From contig NZ_LR134388.1 in assembly GCF_900637685.1 (NCBI RefSeq), positions 510,001-574,000 of the forward strand: DNA of 64,000 nt, written 5' to 3'. A program made the translations under genes and the position numbers. The stretch is from Legionella sainthelensi. GTDB taxonomy: Bacteria; Pseudomonadota; Gammaproteobacteria; Legionellales; Legionellaceae. This document shows, in pieces, positions 52,160 to 62,514 of this stretch (position 1 is the stretch's first letter; each line of letters starts with the position of its first letter). The notes beneath the pieces were generated by a model. It had not been told where the DNA came from and made no database searches. It saw nothing but the letters and a program-made list of their open reading frames with translations.

Positions 52160-52342
52160 TTGGCGCTAAAGTTTTATCAACTTACGTTGAAGAATAGCTT
52201 ATTTATATTAATTGGGCTATTTCTAATAACTGATTTTAAATGCTATTCTAAAATAAGAAGAGTATTTATTAAAATAGAAATATATTCATCAAGGAATTTT
52301 TAGAACTCAGACTCGAGTTTTAACTTACTCAGGGATTTATTC

Positions 52343-53106
52343 ATGAAACTATTATTCTTAGGAGCTGGTAGTGGTTTAGGAACGGATTCTAAAAATTTTC
52401 AATCAAATATGCTTCTTCTCACGGATAAAGGTAAGAAACTATTAATAGATTGTGGCACTGACATTCGCTTTTCATTAGCGCGTGCTCGTTATATTTCTCA
52501 TGATATTGATGCAGTTTACATTAGCCATTTGCATGCCGATCACATTGGCGGGATAGAGTGGCTTGCATTTCAGCGTAAGTTCGCGGTGGAGAGTGAGCCT
52601 CCTCAGCTCATTATACATGAACATTTAGTTGATCTATTATGGAGTCACTCCCTCAGCGGTGGGTTAAAAACACTGAATGAAAAAGAAGCTACCTTGAATG
52701 ATTATTTTAGGGTCACTACTGTAAATGATGGTCAAGTTTTTCAATGGGAAGGATTGCATTTTAATTTAATTAAAACAGTTCATATTCATTCTAATAGAAA
52801 ATTAATGCCAAGTTATGGTTTATATATAAAGTATCAGGATAAAAATTTTTTATCACTACTGATACACAATTTACCCCTGAGCGGTTTGAAAAATATTATC
52901 AAGAAGCAACATTAATTTTTCACGATTGCGAAACACTAGAGGTGCCAAGTGGAGTGCATGCTCATTTTAGCCAATTAGATACCCTTGCACCTGAGATTAA
53001 AGCGAAGCTTTGGTTATATCATTACAACGATGGTAAATTACCTGATGCTCAATTCCATGGTTTTCTTGGTTTTGTTCAATGTGGTCAGATAATCGAACTT
53101 AAATAA
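52343..53106 (+). CDS. Metallo-beta-lactamase-fold hydrolase (frame broken by one missing T)
   Basis: Zinc-dependent hydrolase, about 254 aa when restored. The start MKLLFLGAGSG and the metal motif HLHADH (residues 62-67, SHLHADHIGG) are typical of the RNase Z/PhnP-like branch; the substrate is unknown. The T run at 52846-52851 has six bases. With seven the sequence reads DKNFFITTDTQFTPERF and runs to QIIELK at 53106, including later ligands HDC and HAHF. Lies between two second-messenger enzymes; a link is possible but unproven. Confidence 0.83.
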
Positions 53107-53154
53107 ATAATTGACTATAATTTAATCATTCCCCAACGCTGTTATTCATATCCT

Positions 53155-54304
53155 ATGAAACAAAAAATCCAAAATGAAATAGGAGTAGAGAGTTTTTTTG
53201 TATTATTGAAGGGAACCTTAATCTCTATTCCTTTTAATATTATTGGTGCGGGCTTACTTGGTCTTGACTTTTTTACCACCAGGTGCCTCATAGCTTAGTA
53301 TTTACTTGGTTTGGGACGATTTTTTTCTCAGCATCATTCGGTTGATTTTTAATCAAAAAATTATTGCAAAAAAATACTATCAGACTCATTTTGAGCTAAC
53401 GCTTTTTCTTTTTCTCATCTTTATTTTTTTTACTGGTTTAGCTTGGGGCGCGGCATTTTTTATCTTTTTACCCATTACAAATAGTGCACAACAAGCTATT
53501 CTTGTTCTTGTGCTAGGAGGTATGTCAGCTGGTGGAATCGCTGTATTAGCAATTTATCTTGTTGCTTTTTATGCGTATGTATTGCCTATGTTTGTACCTA
53601 TCATTATTTATGACTTTTATTCGTTGAACCCAGATCAGGTCTTTACTGGAGTTTTGTATTCCATGTTTTTGATATTGATCTGTATGACAGCAAGATTAAA
53701 TTCTCGCTTGCTCTACACTACGCTCAAATTAGATAGAGAAAAAGATATGTTAATTAGAGAGTTAAAGAGTTCTAACCTTAAGCTTGAAAAATCTATTGAT
53801 GAGGCTAGAACCCTGTCAATCACTGATTCGTTGACGGGTTTATATAATAGACGTTATTTTGATATGATTTTTTATAATGAATTAAAAAAAGCACAACGTA
53901 ACCGATACGCTATAAATTTAGTCCTTATTGATATCGATAATTTTAAATACATTAATGATACTTTTGGCCATCCTTCAGGAGATGATTTTTTAGTTTATGT
54001 CGCAAGTTCACTCAGAGAATCTGCAAAACGCGCTAATGATATTATTTTCCGCCTAGGCGGTGATGAGTTTGCCTTAATATTATCCAATATGTTGCTTTCT
54101 GATGTCATGCATTTTTGCGGTGCTTTACAAAATAGATTTGAAAATCACAACCAACATAAAAATGTTACTTTGAGTATGGGGGTGATCTGTATTTCTTCAG
54201 TTCAGTCGTTGGATCTTCAAACAGTGATTACAACTGCAGATCGTACGTTATATCAAGCTAAAAAAAATGGAAAAAACAAAATTATTGCGAAAGTAATTAA
54301 TTGA
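53155..54304 (+). CDS. Diguanylate cyclase, GGDEF domain (frame broken by two missing T residues)
   Basis: Makes cyclic di-GMP. The frame starting at ATG 53155 needs one T added at 53269-53274 (DFFYHQVPHSLVF) and one at 53320-53326 (TIFFLSIIRLIFNQK); both are T-runs. The restored protein has about 383 aa, with several N-terminal membrane segments, a coiled linker (LKSSNLKLEKSIDEA) and a GGDEF domain. The active site GGDEF lies at 54056-54070, and an RxxD inhibitory site (RAND) stands five residues before it, so product inhibition is likely. Active by sequence. Confidence 0.87.
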
Positions 54305-54387
54305 TGATTTTTATTTCATTTTATTCTTAAAATTTGATCTATTTCATTGTTATAATGCTTCTCTTTTTATTTGCGGTATGGATATTT

Positions 54388-57300
54388 ATGTGGATTGTAT
54401 GGATTGCTCTCTCGCGACCTTACACGTTTATTGTTATGGCTCTTATGCTTCTTATTATTGGGCCTTTAGCAATTATGCGTACCCCCACTGATATTTTCCC
54501 TGATATCAATATTCCAGTTGTTAGTGTGGTATGGACTTACACCGGATTGCCTCCTGATGAAATGGGTGATCGTATAACGAGTGTATTCGAACGGGCAGTT
54601 ACTACTACTGTGAATGATATTGAGCACATCGAATCGGAATCATTGATTGGTGTGAGCGTTGTCAAATTGTATTTTCAAAAAGGCGTGAATGTGGATATGG
54701 CTTTAAGCCAAGTTACTGCAATCGCTCAAACCGTGTTACGTAATTTGCCTCCAGGAACGTTACCTCCTTTAGTTTTAAGTTATAAAGCTTCAACTGTCCC
54801 GGTGTTACAACTGGTGTTATCGAGTTCAACGATTCCTGAACAAAAGTTAAATGATTTAGGCAATAACTTCATTCGTACTCAGCTTGCAACAGTCCAAGGT
54901 GCATCACTACCGTATCCTTATGGCGGTAAAATTCGCCAAATTATGGTCGATCTGGATACACAAGCGATGCAAACTTATGGTATTTCTGCTAAAGAAGTAA
55001 ATGAGGCCATACTTGCCCAGAACCTGATTATTCCTGCTGGTACGCAAAAAATAGGTGAGTATGAATATATTGTTAAACTCAATGGTAGTCCTCTTGCTGC
55101 AGTCGAATTAAATGATGTGCCCGTGAAAACGACACCTGGCCGAGTATTATACATACGTGACGTAGGCCATGTACGTGACGGTTTCGCACCGCAAACGAAT
55201 ATTGTCAGGGTAGATGGGCAACGGGCAGTAATGATGTCCATAGAAAAAACTGGAAATGCATCAACACTAGATATCGTCAGTCGTGTGAAGGGTATGATTC
55301 CTAAAATAAAGGATATGTTGCCTGAGGGGCTGCAATTGTCTTATTTTGCAGATCAATCCATATTTGTCACTGCCGCTATTCGTGGGGTAATTACAGAAGG
55401 AGTAATCGCTGCCGTATTAACCGGGTTAATGATCCTGCTCTTTTTGGGGAGCATGCGTAGTACGTTGATTATCACTTTGTCAATTCCTCTATCGATTATT
55501 ACCTCGATAACTATTCTTTCCGCACTCGGTGAAACAATAAATATTATGACCTTAGGGGGATTAGCCCTAGCCGTGGGAATTTTAGTGGATGATGCTACAG
55601 TAGCCATTGAAAACATTAACTGGAATTTGGAACAAGGAAAAGGAGTCGAACAAGCTATTCTAGATGGAGCAAAACAAATTGCTATACCCGCGCTTGTATC
55701 AACTTTGTGTATTTGTATTGTTTTTGTACCCATGTTTTTTCTTGGTGGAGTGGCACAATATTTATTTGTACCCTTAGCTGAGGCGGTAATTTTTGCCATG
55801 CTTATGTCCTACATATTATCACGTACTCTCGTTGCTACCCTGGCGAAATATTGGTTACGCAAGCATGAGCTCAATGCCCCAGAAGAAAAAAAGAAAAGTC
55901 CTCTGGAGCGCATCCATGGAAAGTTTGAAGAAAAATTTACACTTTTACGTTCTCGATATTTTGATGCGCTTTCTTGGGTATTAAATAATGCTAAATTTTT
56001 TATTACTTGCTTTTTAGGATTTGTTGGGATTTCAATAGTATTACTATGGCCATGGCTGGGTTCGAATTTTTTTCCTGATGTGGACGCTGGGCAAATTAAG
56101 TTACATATTAGTACGCCAACAGGGACGCGAGTAGAAGAAACCGCACGGACTGTAGATAATATTGATACTCTTATTCGCCAAATAATCCCTCCTAAAGACT
56201 TAGAGAGTATTGTGGATAATATAGGTTTACCTACCAGCGGCATTAACTTATCGTACAGTAATTCGGCGACGAATGGACCAGAAGATGCTGATATTTTAAT
56301 TTCTCTAAAAGAAGGACATCGCCCAAGTTCCGATTATGTACGTCAACTCAGATCGATTTTACGAGAGCATTTTCCATCAGTAACCTTTGCTTTTTACCTG
56401 CAGATATTGTCAATCAAATTATTAATTTTGGTTTACCTTCGCCGATTAATATTCAGGTAATTGGGTTAAAGAAAAAGGAAAATGCTGAATATGCCAATAA
56501 ATTATTAAATCAACTCAAATTGATTCCGGGCCTCGTTGATGGAAGAATAAGACAAAGAAATAATTATCCTGAGTTTTTTGTTGATGTGGATCGTAGCTTG
56601 GCTCGTGAACTAGGATTTACTCAATACGATGTTGCCTCTGATTTGTTGATCACATTGTCCGGTAGTTTTCAAACTACACCTACTTTTTGGTTGGACCCTC
56701 GAAATGGAGTTTCCTACCCTATTGTGACTCAGGCTCCTCAATATGTAATGACTTCATTAAACGATTTACGAAATATTCCTATTGGAAGCTTAACAGTCCC
56801 GAGTCAGTTGCAAATTTTAGGTGCTTTTGCCACACTGAAACGCACATGGACTTCAGTTGTTGAATCACATTATAACGTTCAGCCAGTAATTGATATTTTT
56901 GCAACAATACAAGATAGAGATCTGGGGTCGGTAGCAAGTGATATAGAGAAAGTTATTGAGCAAACTAAAAAGGATGTTCCTAAAGGATCGTCTGTGGCTA
57001 TTCGTGGTCAAATTGATACTAAAGACCATGCCTTCAGTGGCCTTTATTGGGGCTTGGCTTTCTCCATTTTATTAGTTTATTTATTAATTGTGATTAATTT
57101 TCAATCATGGACAGATCCTTTTATTATTATCACAGCCTTACCCGCTGCAATTGCGGGAATTAGTTGGATGTTATTTATGACTCATACCCCATTAAGTGTG
57201 CCTGCTTTGACAGGCGCAATTATGTGTATGGGGGTTGCAACGGCAAATAGTATTCTTATTATTAGCTTTGCCAGAGATCACTTGGCTACAGAAAATAATC

Positions 57301-57554
57301 CAATGCAAGCAGCTCTTGAAGCAGGGAAGACGCGTTTAAGACCTGTGATGATGACTGCTTTAGCGATGATTATTGGTATGTTTCCTATGGCGTTAGGTTT
57401 GGGAGATGGAGGGGAGCAAAACGCTCCATTAGGACGAGCAGTAATTGGTGGTTTATCATTTGCTACCCTTGCTACGCTTTTTTTTGTCCCTTCTGTTTTT
57501 TATGTAATTCATGAGCGTAATTTGAAGAAAAAGCAAAGGAAAGAGCATGCTTAA
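54388..57554 (+). CDS. RND efflux pump, inner-membrane subunit (frame broken by one missing T)
   Basis: Proton-driven exporter of the AcrB type, about 1055 aa when restored. The first helix begins MWIVWIALSRPYTF; the proton-relay aspartates are in GILVDDATVAIENI. The T run at 56391-56395 has five bases; six gives TFAFLPADIVNQIINFGLPSP and joins the second half. ATG 54388 fits the usual RND start; an ATG at 54355 is in frame. The 3' end overlaps the adaptor gene by 8 bp. The order pump-adaptor-outer factor differs from the usual adaptor-pump order. Substrate unknown. Confidence 0.92.
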
Positions 57555-58692
57555 AACAATTCACTCCCATTTGCATAAGCATACACATAAGCGACTCATT
57601 ATCGCTCTAGCTGTGTTTTTACTGATTTTACTTACTATTATTTTTATGCGTGTGTATGCATCTATTCGTTTGCGTAATGAGACTAGAGCTGATGCTGTAC
57701 CTGTAGTAAGAGTAATGACGGCAAAACAAGAAACAGGTATGGATCGAATTGTTTTGCCGGGTAATGTTCAGGCTTGGCATGAGTCACCTATCTATGCCCG
57801 TACGAATGGGTATGTGAAACAATGGTATGTAGATATAGGTAGTCGTGTTAAAACGGGAGATCTGCTTGCTGTAATAGAAACTCCCGAGCTTGATGCACAA
57901 GAACGTCAGGCACGGGCTGATTTGAAGGTTGCCATTGCTAATAATAAAATCGCACAAATTACCGCAAAACGTTGGCTTCATTTGGTAAAAACGGAGTCTG
58001 TATCGCAACAAGAAACCGATGAAAAAGTGAGCACGGCAGCAGCTCAAGCAGCTGCAGTATATGCAGCTCAGGCTAATCTTCAACGCTTACAAGAGTTAGT
58101 TGGTTTTGAACGCGTCATAGCACCTTTCGATGGGGTTATTACAGATCGTGCAACGGATATAGGTGATCTTATTGATGCCGGAAGCAGTACGACGACACAA
58201 CCTTTATTTCGCATTGCCCAGACGAGTCCTCTACGGATTTATGTAAAAATTCCACAATATTACTCTGCACGTATTAAGCCTGATATGGCGGTAAAATTGA
58301 ATTTTGCGGAGCATCCAAAGCAAACATTTTCAGCTAAATTATATGAGACAGCTCATGCTATTGATCCTAAAACACGCACTTTATTGGCTCAATTCACAAC
58401 TAAAAACAAAAATGGAGAGCTATTGCCTGGGGGATATACGGAAGTATTGTTTCGTTTAGATGTTCCAGCTAATACCGTGATTCTACCAGTGAATACCTTA
58501 CTTTTTCGTGCTCAGGGATTACAAGTAGCTGCTTTAGATCAAGACAATAAAGTGGTGCTCAAGTCTATTACTGTTCGCCGTGATTTTGGTTCCAAGATTG
58601 AAATTGCAACAGGTGTTATGCCTGGTGATCGAATTATATTGAATCCTCCAGATGGGATTATCAATGGAGAAACGGTGCGGGTTGTTTCATGA
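57547..58692 (+). CDS. RND periplasmic adaptor (membrane fusion protein)
   Basis: 381 aa. One N-terminal membrane anchor (RLIIALAVFLLILLTIIFM), a split lipoyl domain (NGYVKQWYVDIGSRVKTGDLLAVIETPE and the APFDGVITDRATDIGDLIDAGS half), a helical hairpin between them, and a beta-barrel. It links the pump to the outer-membrane factor. It overlaps the genes on both sides, so the three subunits are translated together. Confidence 0.94.
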   Translation: MLKTIHSHLHKHTHKRLIIALAVFLLILLTIIFMRVYASIRLRNETRADAVPVVRVMTAKQETGMDRIVLPGNVQAWHESPIYARTNGYVKQWYVDIGSRVKTGDLLAVIETPELDAQERQARADLKVAIANNKIAQITAKRWLHLVKTESVSQQETDEKVSTAAAQAAAVYAAQANLQRLQELVGFERVIAPFDGVITDRATDIGDLIDAGSSTTTQPLFRIAQTSPLRIYVKIPQYYSARIKPDMAVKLNFAEHPKQTFSAKLYETAHAIDPKTRTLLAQFTTKNKNGELLPGGYTEVLFRLDVPANTVILPVNTLLFRAQGLQVAALDQDNKVVLKSITVRRDFGSKIEIATGVMPGDRIILNPPDGIINGETVRVVS

Positions 58693-60170
58693 ATAAACTG
58701 ATTAGCCTAGGTGTATTTGTATTTGCATTAGCCGGTTGCTCCCTGGCGCCGAATTATCAGCGACCTGCGATGCCAATTCCAGAGCATTTTAAAGAACCGG
58801 GGCAATGGGTAGAAATTAAATCAACACCCAAATTGGTAGCTCCGAATGCTTGGTGGGAAGCTTTTCAGGATCCCGTGTTAAATGATCTGCAAAAACAACT
58901 GAATTTAGCCAACCAAGATTTAAAACTGGCTTTTGCACGTTTTCAAGAGGCGATTTCTATAGTTCAAATTGCCCGTTCCAATTTTTATCCTAATGTCCAG
59001 GGTTTATTAAATGGAAATAGAGAGCAAACATCAAACACTATAGCAAATCCGGCTAAACAATCTCTTTTCAATAACGTTTTAGTCGGCGGGTATCTAACTT
59101 ATGAGGTTGATGCATGGGGGAGTATTCGTAACGCAGTTAAAGCAAGTGAAAGCCTAGCTCAAGCGAGTGCATCCGATATGGCCTCAGTCCGTTTGAGCTT
59201 GCAAGCTGAGCTTACAAATAATTATTTTGCACTGCGTGGAAGCGATGAAGCACAACGTATCTTGGATAAGACGGTTATTGCATATCAGAAAGCCCTTTAT
59301 TTAACGCAACAACGATATCAAGGAGGGGCAGCACCTATTGCGAATGTTGATGAGGCTGAAACACAATTAGAAAACGCGAAAACATTGGCTGCTGACATCC
59401 GCTTACAACGAGCCCAAATAGAACATGCGATTGCGGTTTTAGTAGGACAAATACCAAGCGAATTTTCAATAGCTCCAGGTAAATTACCTAAGAAGTTACT
59501 TGCAATTAGTCCTAATCTACCTTCTACTCTTCTAGAGCGCAGACCTGATATTGTGGCAGCAGAATCGCGTGTCCAGGCTGCAAATGCTACTATTGGTGTC
59601 GCACGAGCTGCTTTTTTTCCTGTGATAAGCTTAACGGGTACAGGTGGTTTTCAAAGCCAGAGTTTTTCAAATCTTTTTTCAAAACCCAGCCTTTTCTGGT
59701 CTCTTGGGCCCTTTAGTTTATTCACATTATCCCAACCATTGGTGCAGCAAACACTCATTGATGGGGGGCGCTTACGTGGATTGCTCAATCAGGCTAAAGC
59801 TCAGTATTTTGAAACAGTGGCACAGTATCGGCAAACAGTCCTCACTGCGTTCCAAGATGTAGAGGACAGCCTTATAGCTATCCACCAGTTAGATAAAGAA
59901 ATTCATACTCAAGAAGCTGCAACGCGTGCGGCTATAAGAGCTTGGAATCAAGGGATATATCGATATAAGGGTGGCTTAGTTACTTTTCTGCAAGTGGTGG
60001 TTGTGGAGAATATAGCACTACAATCAGAACTTTCATTAGTTAATGTACGAACGCGGCGCCAAGTGGCTAGTGTGCAATTAATTAAAGCTCTAGGTGGCGG
60101 GTGGTCTTTAGATATGGGACAAAAAAGAACGGCTCTTGCTCTCTCTCATACTCAAAAAAACGGGACTTAA
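58689..60170 (+). CDS. RND outer-membrane factor, NodT/OprM family lipoprotein
   Basis: 493 aa. Signal ending in the lipobox LAGC (Cys17), then SLAPNYQRP, the usual start of mature OprM-type proteins. Two repeated helical regions typical of TolC-like channels follow (QQRYQGGAAPIANVDEAE, LLERRPDIVAAESRVQAAN). Third gene of the efflux operon, overlapping the adaptor by four bases. Confidence 0.94.
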   Translation: MNKLISLGVFVFALAGCSLAPNYQRPAMPIPEHFKEPGQWVEIKSTPKLVAPNAWWEAFQDPVLNDLQKQLNLANQDLKLAFARFQEAISIVQIARSNFYPNVQGLLNGNREQTSNTIANPAKQSLFNNVLVGGYLTYEVDAWGSIRNAVKASESLAQASASDMASVRLSLQAELTNNYFALRGSDEAQRILDKTVIAYQKALYLTQQRYQGGAAPIANVDEAETQLENAKTLAADIRLQRAQIEHAIAVLVGQIPSEFSIAPGKLPKKLLAISPNLPSTLLERRPDIVAAESRVQAANATIGVARAAFFPVISLTGTGGFQSQSFSNLFSKPSLFWSLGPFSLFTLSQPLVQQTLIDGGRLRGLLNQAKAQYFETVAQYRQTVLTAFQDVEDSLIAIHQLDKEIHTQEAATRAAIRAWNQGIYRYKGGLVTFLQVVVVENIALQSELSLVNVRTRRQVASVQLIKALGGGWSLDMGQKRTALALSHTQKNGT

Positions 60171-60444
60171 TTTACATAGAGACCATTTAACTGCTTAAGG
60201 GTGGATGAAGACAAGTTTAAAGCAATAGTGCTCACTTGTTGCTGATCTCTGATTTCATCCGTAAAAGGTTGTTTGTATTGGAGAGCATCGGTTGGGGTAA
60301 TATTAGTCAGTTTATGTCGATCTTATTTACTGAGTCAAACCCATTGTAAATTGAAGCAAATCGCTTTGATAATGCTCCTGTATTAGAGAGGATTTATCGG
60401 TCGTGATGCATGCTTCAATTTGATTATTTTTAGAAATTTACTAG
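60171..60444. other. Intergenic region with a possible decayed gene fragment
   Basis: 274 bp between the efflux operon and the insertion element. On the minus strand, 60167 to about 60310 encodes an open stretch of about 50 codons (TNITPTDALQYKQPF...STLKQLNG) that has no start and is stopped upstream; it may be the end of a decayed gene. Part of it (60210-60260) resembles 62444-62493. Confidence 0.4.
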
Positions 60445-60499
60445 GGTCTGTTGACAATTCACCTGCCGCCTACGTGCCGCGGCTTGTCCGCGGCATCCA
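60445..60499 (+). repeat. Left terminal inverted repeat
   Basis: 55 bp, reads inward GGTCTGTTGACAATTCACCT and on. It differs from the right copy only by a C (third base of GCCGCC) where the right has G. It includes an 8-bp GC-rich hairpin near its inner end. Confidence 0.9.
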
Positions 60500-60599
60500 G
60501 TAGATGGTGAAATTAAAAGCTGAACAACCTAATTGATTGATTAATAAAAGTAAACTCATAATATAACGGCTCAGATACCAAGTATAAAACGAGTTTGCA

Positions 60600-60930
60600 A
60601 TGCTTAGACTTATGCTCAATGACGAGCGTTGGTCAAAGCTGAGGGAGATCATGCTGCAGAACATACTATTGCAGATAAGGGTTATGATAGCGAAGAGGTT
60701 CGAGATACCATTCGAAAAAAATCATCCATTCCCGTGATTCCAGGAAAGAGCAATTCTAAAACTGGCAATGCAGATATGGATTGGGGTATTTATAAATACA
60801 GACATCGAGTTGAAAATTTTTTGTCAGAATAAAACACGTTCGTGCAATCGCCACAAGAGTTGATAAATTAAAGCGAAACGATGCTTCTCTTGTTGCTATG
60901 GCATGCGCATTTTTATGGCTACCTATGTAG
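60600..60930 (+). pseudogene. IS5-family transposase remnant
   Basis: The first about 16 codons (MLRLMLNDERWSKLRE) run straight into a C-terminal part in another frame (KAEGDHAAEHTIADKGYDSEEVRDTI...KYRHRVENFF), so the middle of the gene, including two of the catalytic acids, is gone. The six-T run at 60817-60822 needs one more T to continue as VRIKHVRAIATRVDKLKRN to the stop at 60930. ADKGYD and RIKHVRAIATRVDKL are typical of IS4/IS5-type transposases. Not functional. Confidence 0.83.
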
Positions 60931-60980
60931 CGCAGCTTCCGGTATTATCTTCGTGTTTGTCCAACAGTCAAGGAAGTACG

Positions 60981-61271
60981 ATGAGTCTGGCTTATGTTTC
61001 TATTCTTGCGAGTCAGCATCATGGTACTCTTTACGTAGGGTCTACGTCAGACATCATTAAACGGACTTGGGAACACAAAAATAAAGTCAGTCCTGGTTTC
61101 ACTGCTCAGTATAACGTACATATGCTGGTCTATCATGAAGCATATGAATTATACGTTGAAGCAGCACGACGTGAAAAACGTTTCAAAAATTGGCCAAGAC
61201 AATGGAAAATAAATTTAATAGAGAAACTAAACCCTCAATCGCGTGACCTGTATGAAGAAATGTGCCAATGA
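60981..61271 (+). CDS. GIY-YIG nuclease-superfamily protein
   Basis: 96 aa. The GIY-YIG core reads YVSILAS...GTLYVGSTSDIIKRTWEHK, with the later catalytic-type Glu region EAARREKRFKNWPRQWK. It is of the small stand-alone (YhbQ-like) kind. The ATG at 60981 is set by AAGGA; an open frame extends upstream into the transposase remnant. It lies wholly inside the inverted repeats, so it would travel with the element. Confidence 0.88.
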   Translation: MSLAYVSILASQHHGTLYVGSTSDIIKRTWEHKNKVSPGFTAQYNVHMLVYHEAYELYVEAARREKRFKNWPRQWKINLIEKLNPQSRDLYEEMCQ

Positions 61272-61282
61272 TTTAGATCGAA

Positions 61283-61337
61283 TGGATGCCGCGGACAAGC
61301 CGCGGCACGTAGCCGGCAGGTGAATTGTCAACAGACC
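61283..61337 (-). repeat. Right terminal inverted repeat
   Basis: Reverse complement of the left repeat with one mismatch. It ends 12 bp beyond the GIY-YIG stop and is followed by TTAA. Confidence 0.9.
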
Positions 61338-61559
61338 TTAATTAGGTTATGAGATTTTATTGAGATAATTTAACCAAAAGGGCTGTTAAGTGAGTTAGTG
61401 GAAATCTCATCGCATATCATAAAATCGTAGAGACGAGGTATGGCAGGCTCGTTTAAGTGCTTATCATTCAAACTATGATGGATTGAACAATTGATTTTAA
61501 CTATTCTGCTCAAGCGCTTTCATAAGCCTTAATTTGTTTTAATGATTAAGATTTAGCAC

Positions 61560-61937
61560 CTATCCAAATGGGCATTCATTTACATTATCAGAACGGCTTA
61601 CACATAATTGATAATGATCGACTCCACCCCATGGAACCCTGGATTCCTCTATAAATGCTAGAGTCTCAATTTGAACATGATCCTCTGAAACACCTTGATA
61701 ATAATGACATCTGACATTATCACTTGGATGTTTATGATCACCCCAGGCCGCCACTTTGAAAACCAAATTTTTTTGGCTAGGGCTTTTATCGTTTACTACA
61801 AGTTTCCAGCCAGATGGTGGAACAACATAATAATTTTCCCCCGCCTTCACTAATAACTCATTTACTGTTGGGCAGGTTTGAGCATAGGCTAGCATTGTTA
61901 TACTATATAAAAAACAAAAAGTGATTCCTTTTTTCAT
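61560..61937 (-). CDS. Small secreted protein of unknown function
   Basis: 125 aa with a clear signal peptide (MKKGITFCFLYSITMLAYA, cut before QTC). The mature part is short and holds four cysteines (QTCPTV, VRCHYY, QLCVSR, NECPFG), suggesting disulfides in the periplasm or outside the cell. I do not recognise the family. Strong GGAGG ahead of the start. No operon partner is evident; the insertion element lies just beyond its 3' side. Confidence 0.72.
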   Translation of the reverse strand: MKKGITFCFLYSITMLAYAQTCPTVNELLVKAGENYYVVPPSGWKLVVNDKSPSQKNLVFKVAAWGDHKHPSDNVRCHYYQGVSEDHVQIETLAFIEESRVPWGGVDHYQLCVSRSDNVNECPFG

Positions 61938-62514
61938 ATATCCTCCTTCGATTAATTGTCGATGATTATGCTTTATTATCTTAAAATTTATTAACTGATT
62001 TGTATAATCATAAAATTAAATCGTTTAATAGAATATTTTGCTTGGACTTCAAAATTATTAATCAATATGATTTATTGTATTTTTATAACGATTAATTTTA
62101 CTGATATTACTTGACCAAAACTTATAACCTTTAGGACTACTGTTAAAATGGAACCGTTCATGGTGTTGCGAAAATGCTTTTCATCTCTTTTATTTGACTG
62201 ATACTTACTCTGAGTGCGTGATGTTCTTCAATTCATAACGATTAATAAGCGTTTTAACATGGTTCCATCAAAATTCAGCAATTCGTTCACACTGACTTGT
62301 GCGTGTTGCTCGGCAATGCTTAAACTGTAATTGGATTTCATTTAAGGAGAGGAGATTTTCTTGTAGGGATAGCCTCAATAATCATATTAAGGCTTGCAGG
62401 TTATAAAGTATCTGGGGTTAACGTCATGCGGGCTTGCCGAAGAGACAAAACTTAAAGCAAAAGTGCAGAACTTGTTGCTGATGTGATTCCACCCATACTG
62501 TAACGCTTATTCTT
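61938..62514. other. Intergenic region between two secreted-protein genes
   Basis: 577 bp, very AT-rich at 61960-62150. I find no convincing ORF, tRNA or terminator. The segment 62444-62493 resembles 60210-60260 and may be part of a dispersed decayed sequence. Confidence 0.5.

Larger units (their letters stand above)
60445..61337. mobile_element. Decayed IS5-like insertion element with GIY-YIG cargo
   Basis: Bounded by 55-bp inverted repeats differing at one base (60445-60499 and 61283-61337), starting GGTCTGTTGACAATTCACC. Each arm also contains an internal hairpin GCCGCGG-CTTGT-CCGCGGC. Inside are an internally deleted transposase and a small GIY-YIG gene. The flanks CTAG (left) and TTAA (right) both fit the YTAR target of IS5-type elements but differ, so no true target duplication remains. 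Confidence 0.82.

Noticed and set aside
60470-60664. Minus-strand frame across the left end of the insertion element
   Set aside because: It runs over the inverted repeat and the transposase start with no homology.
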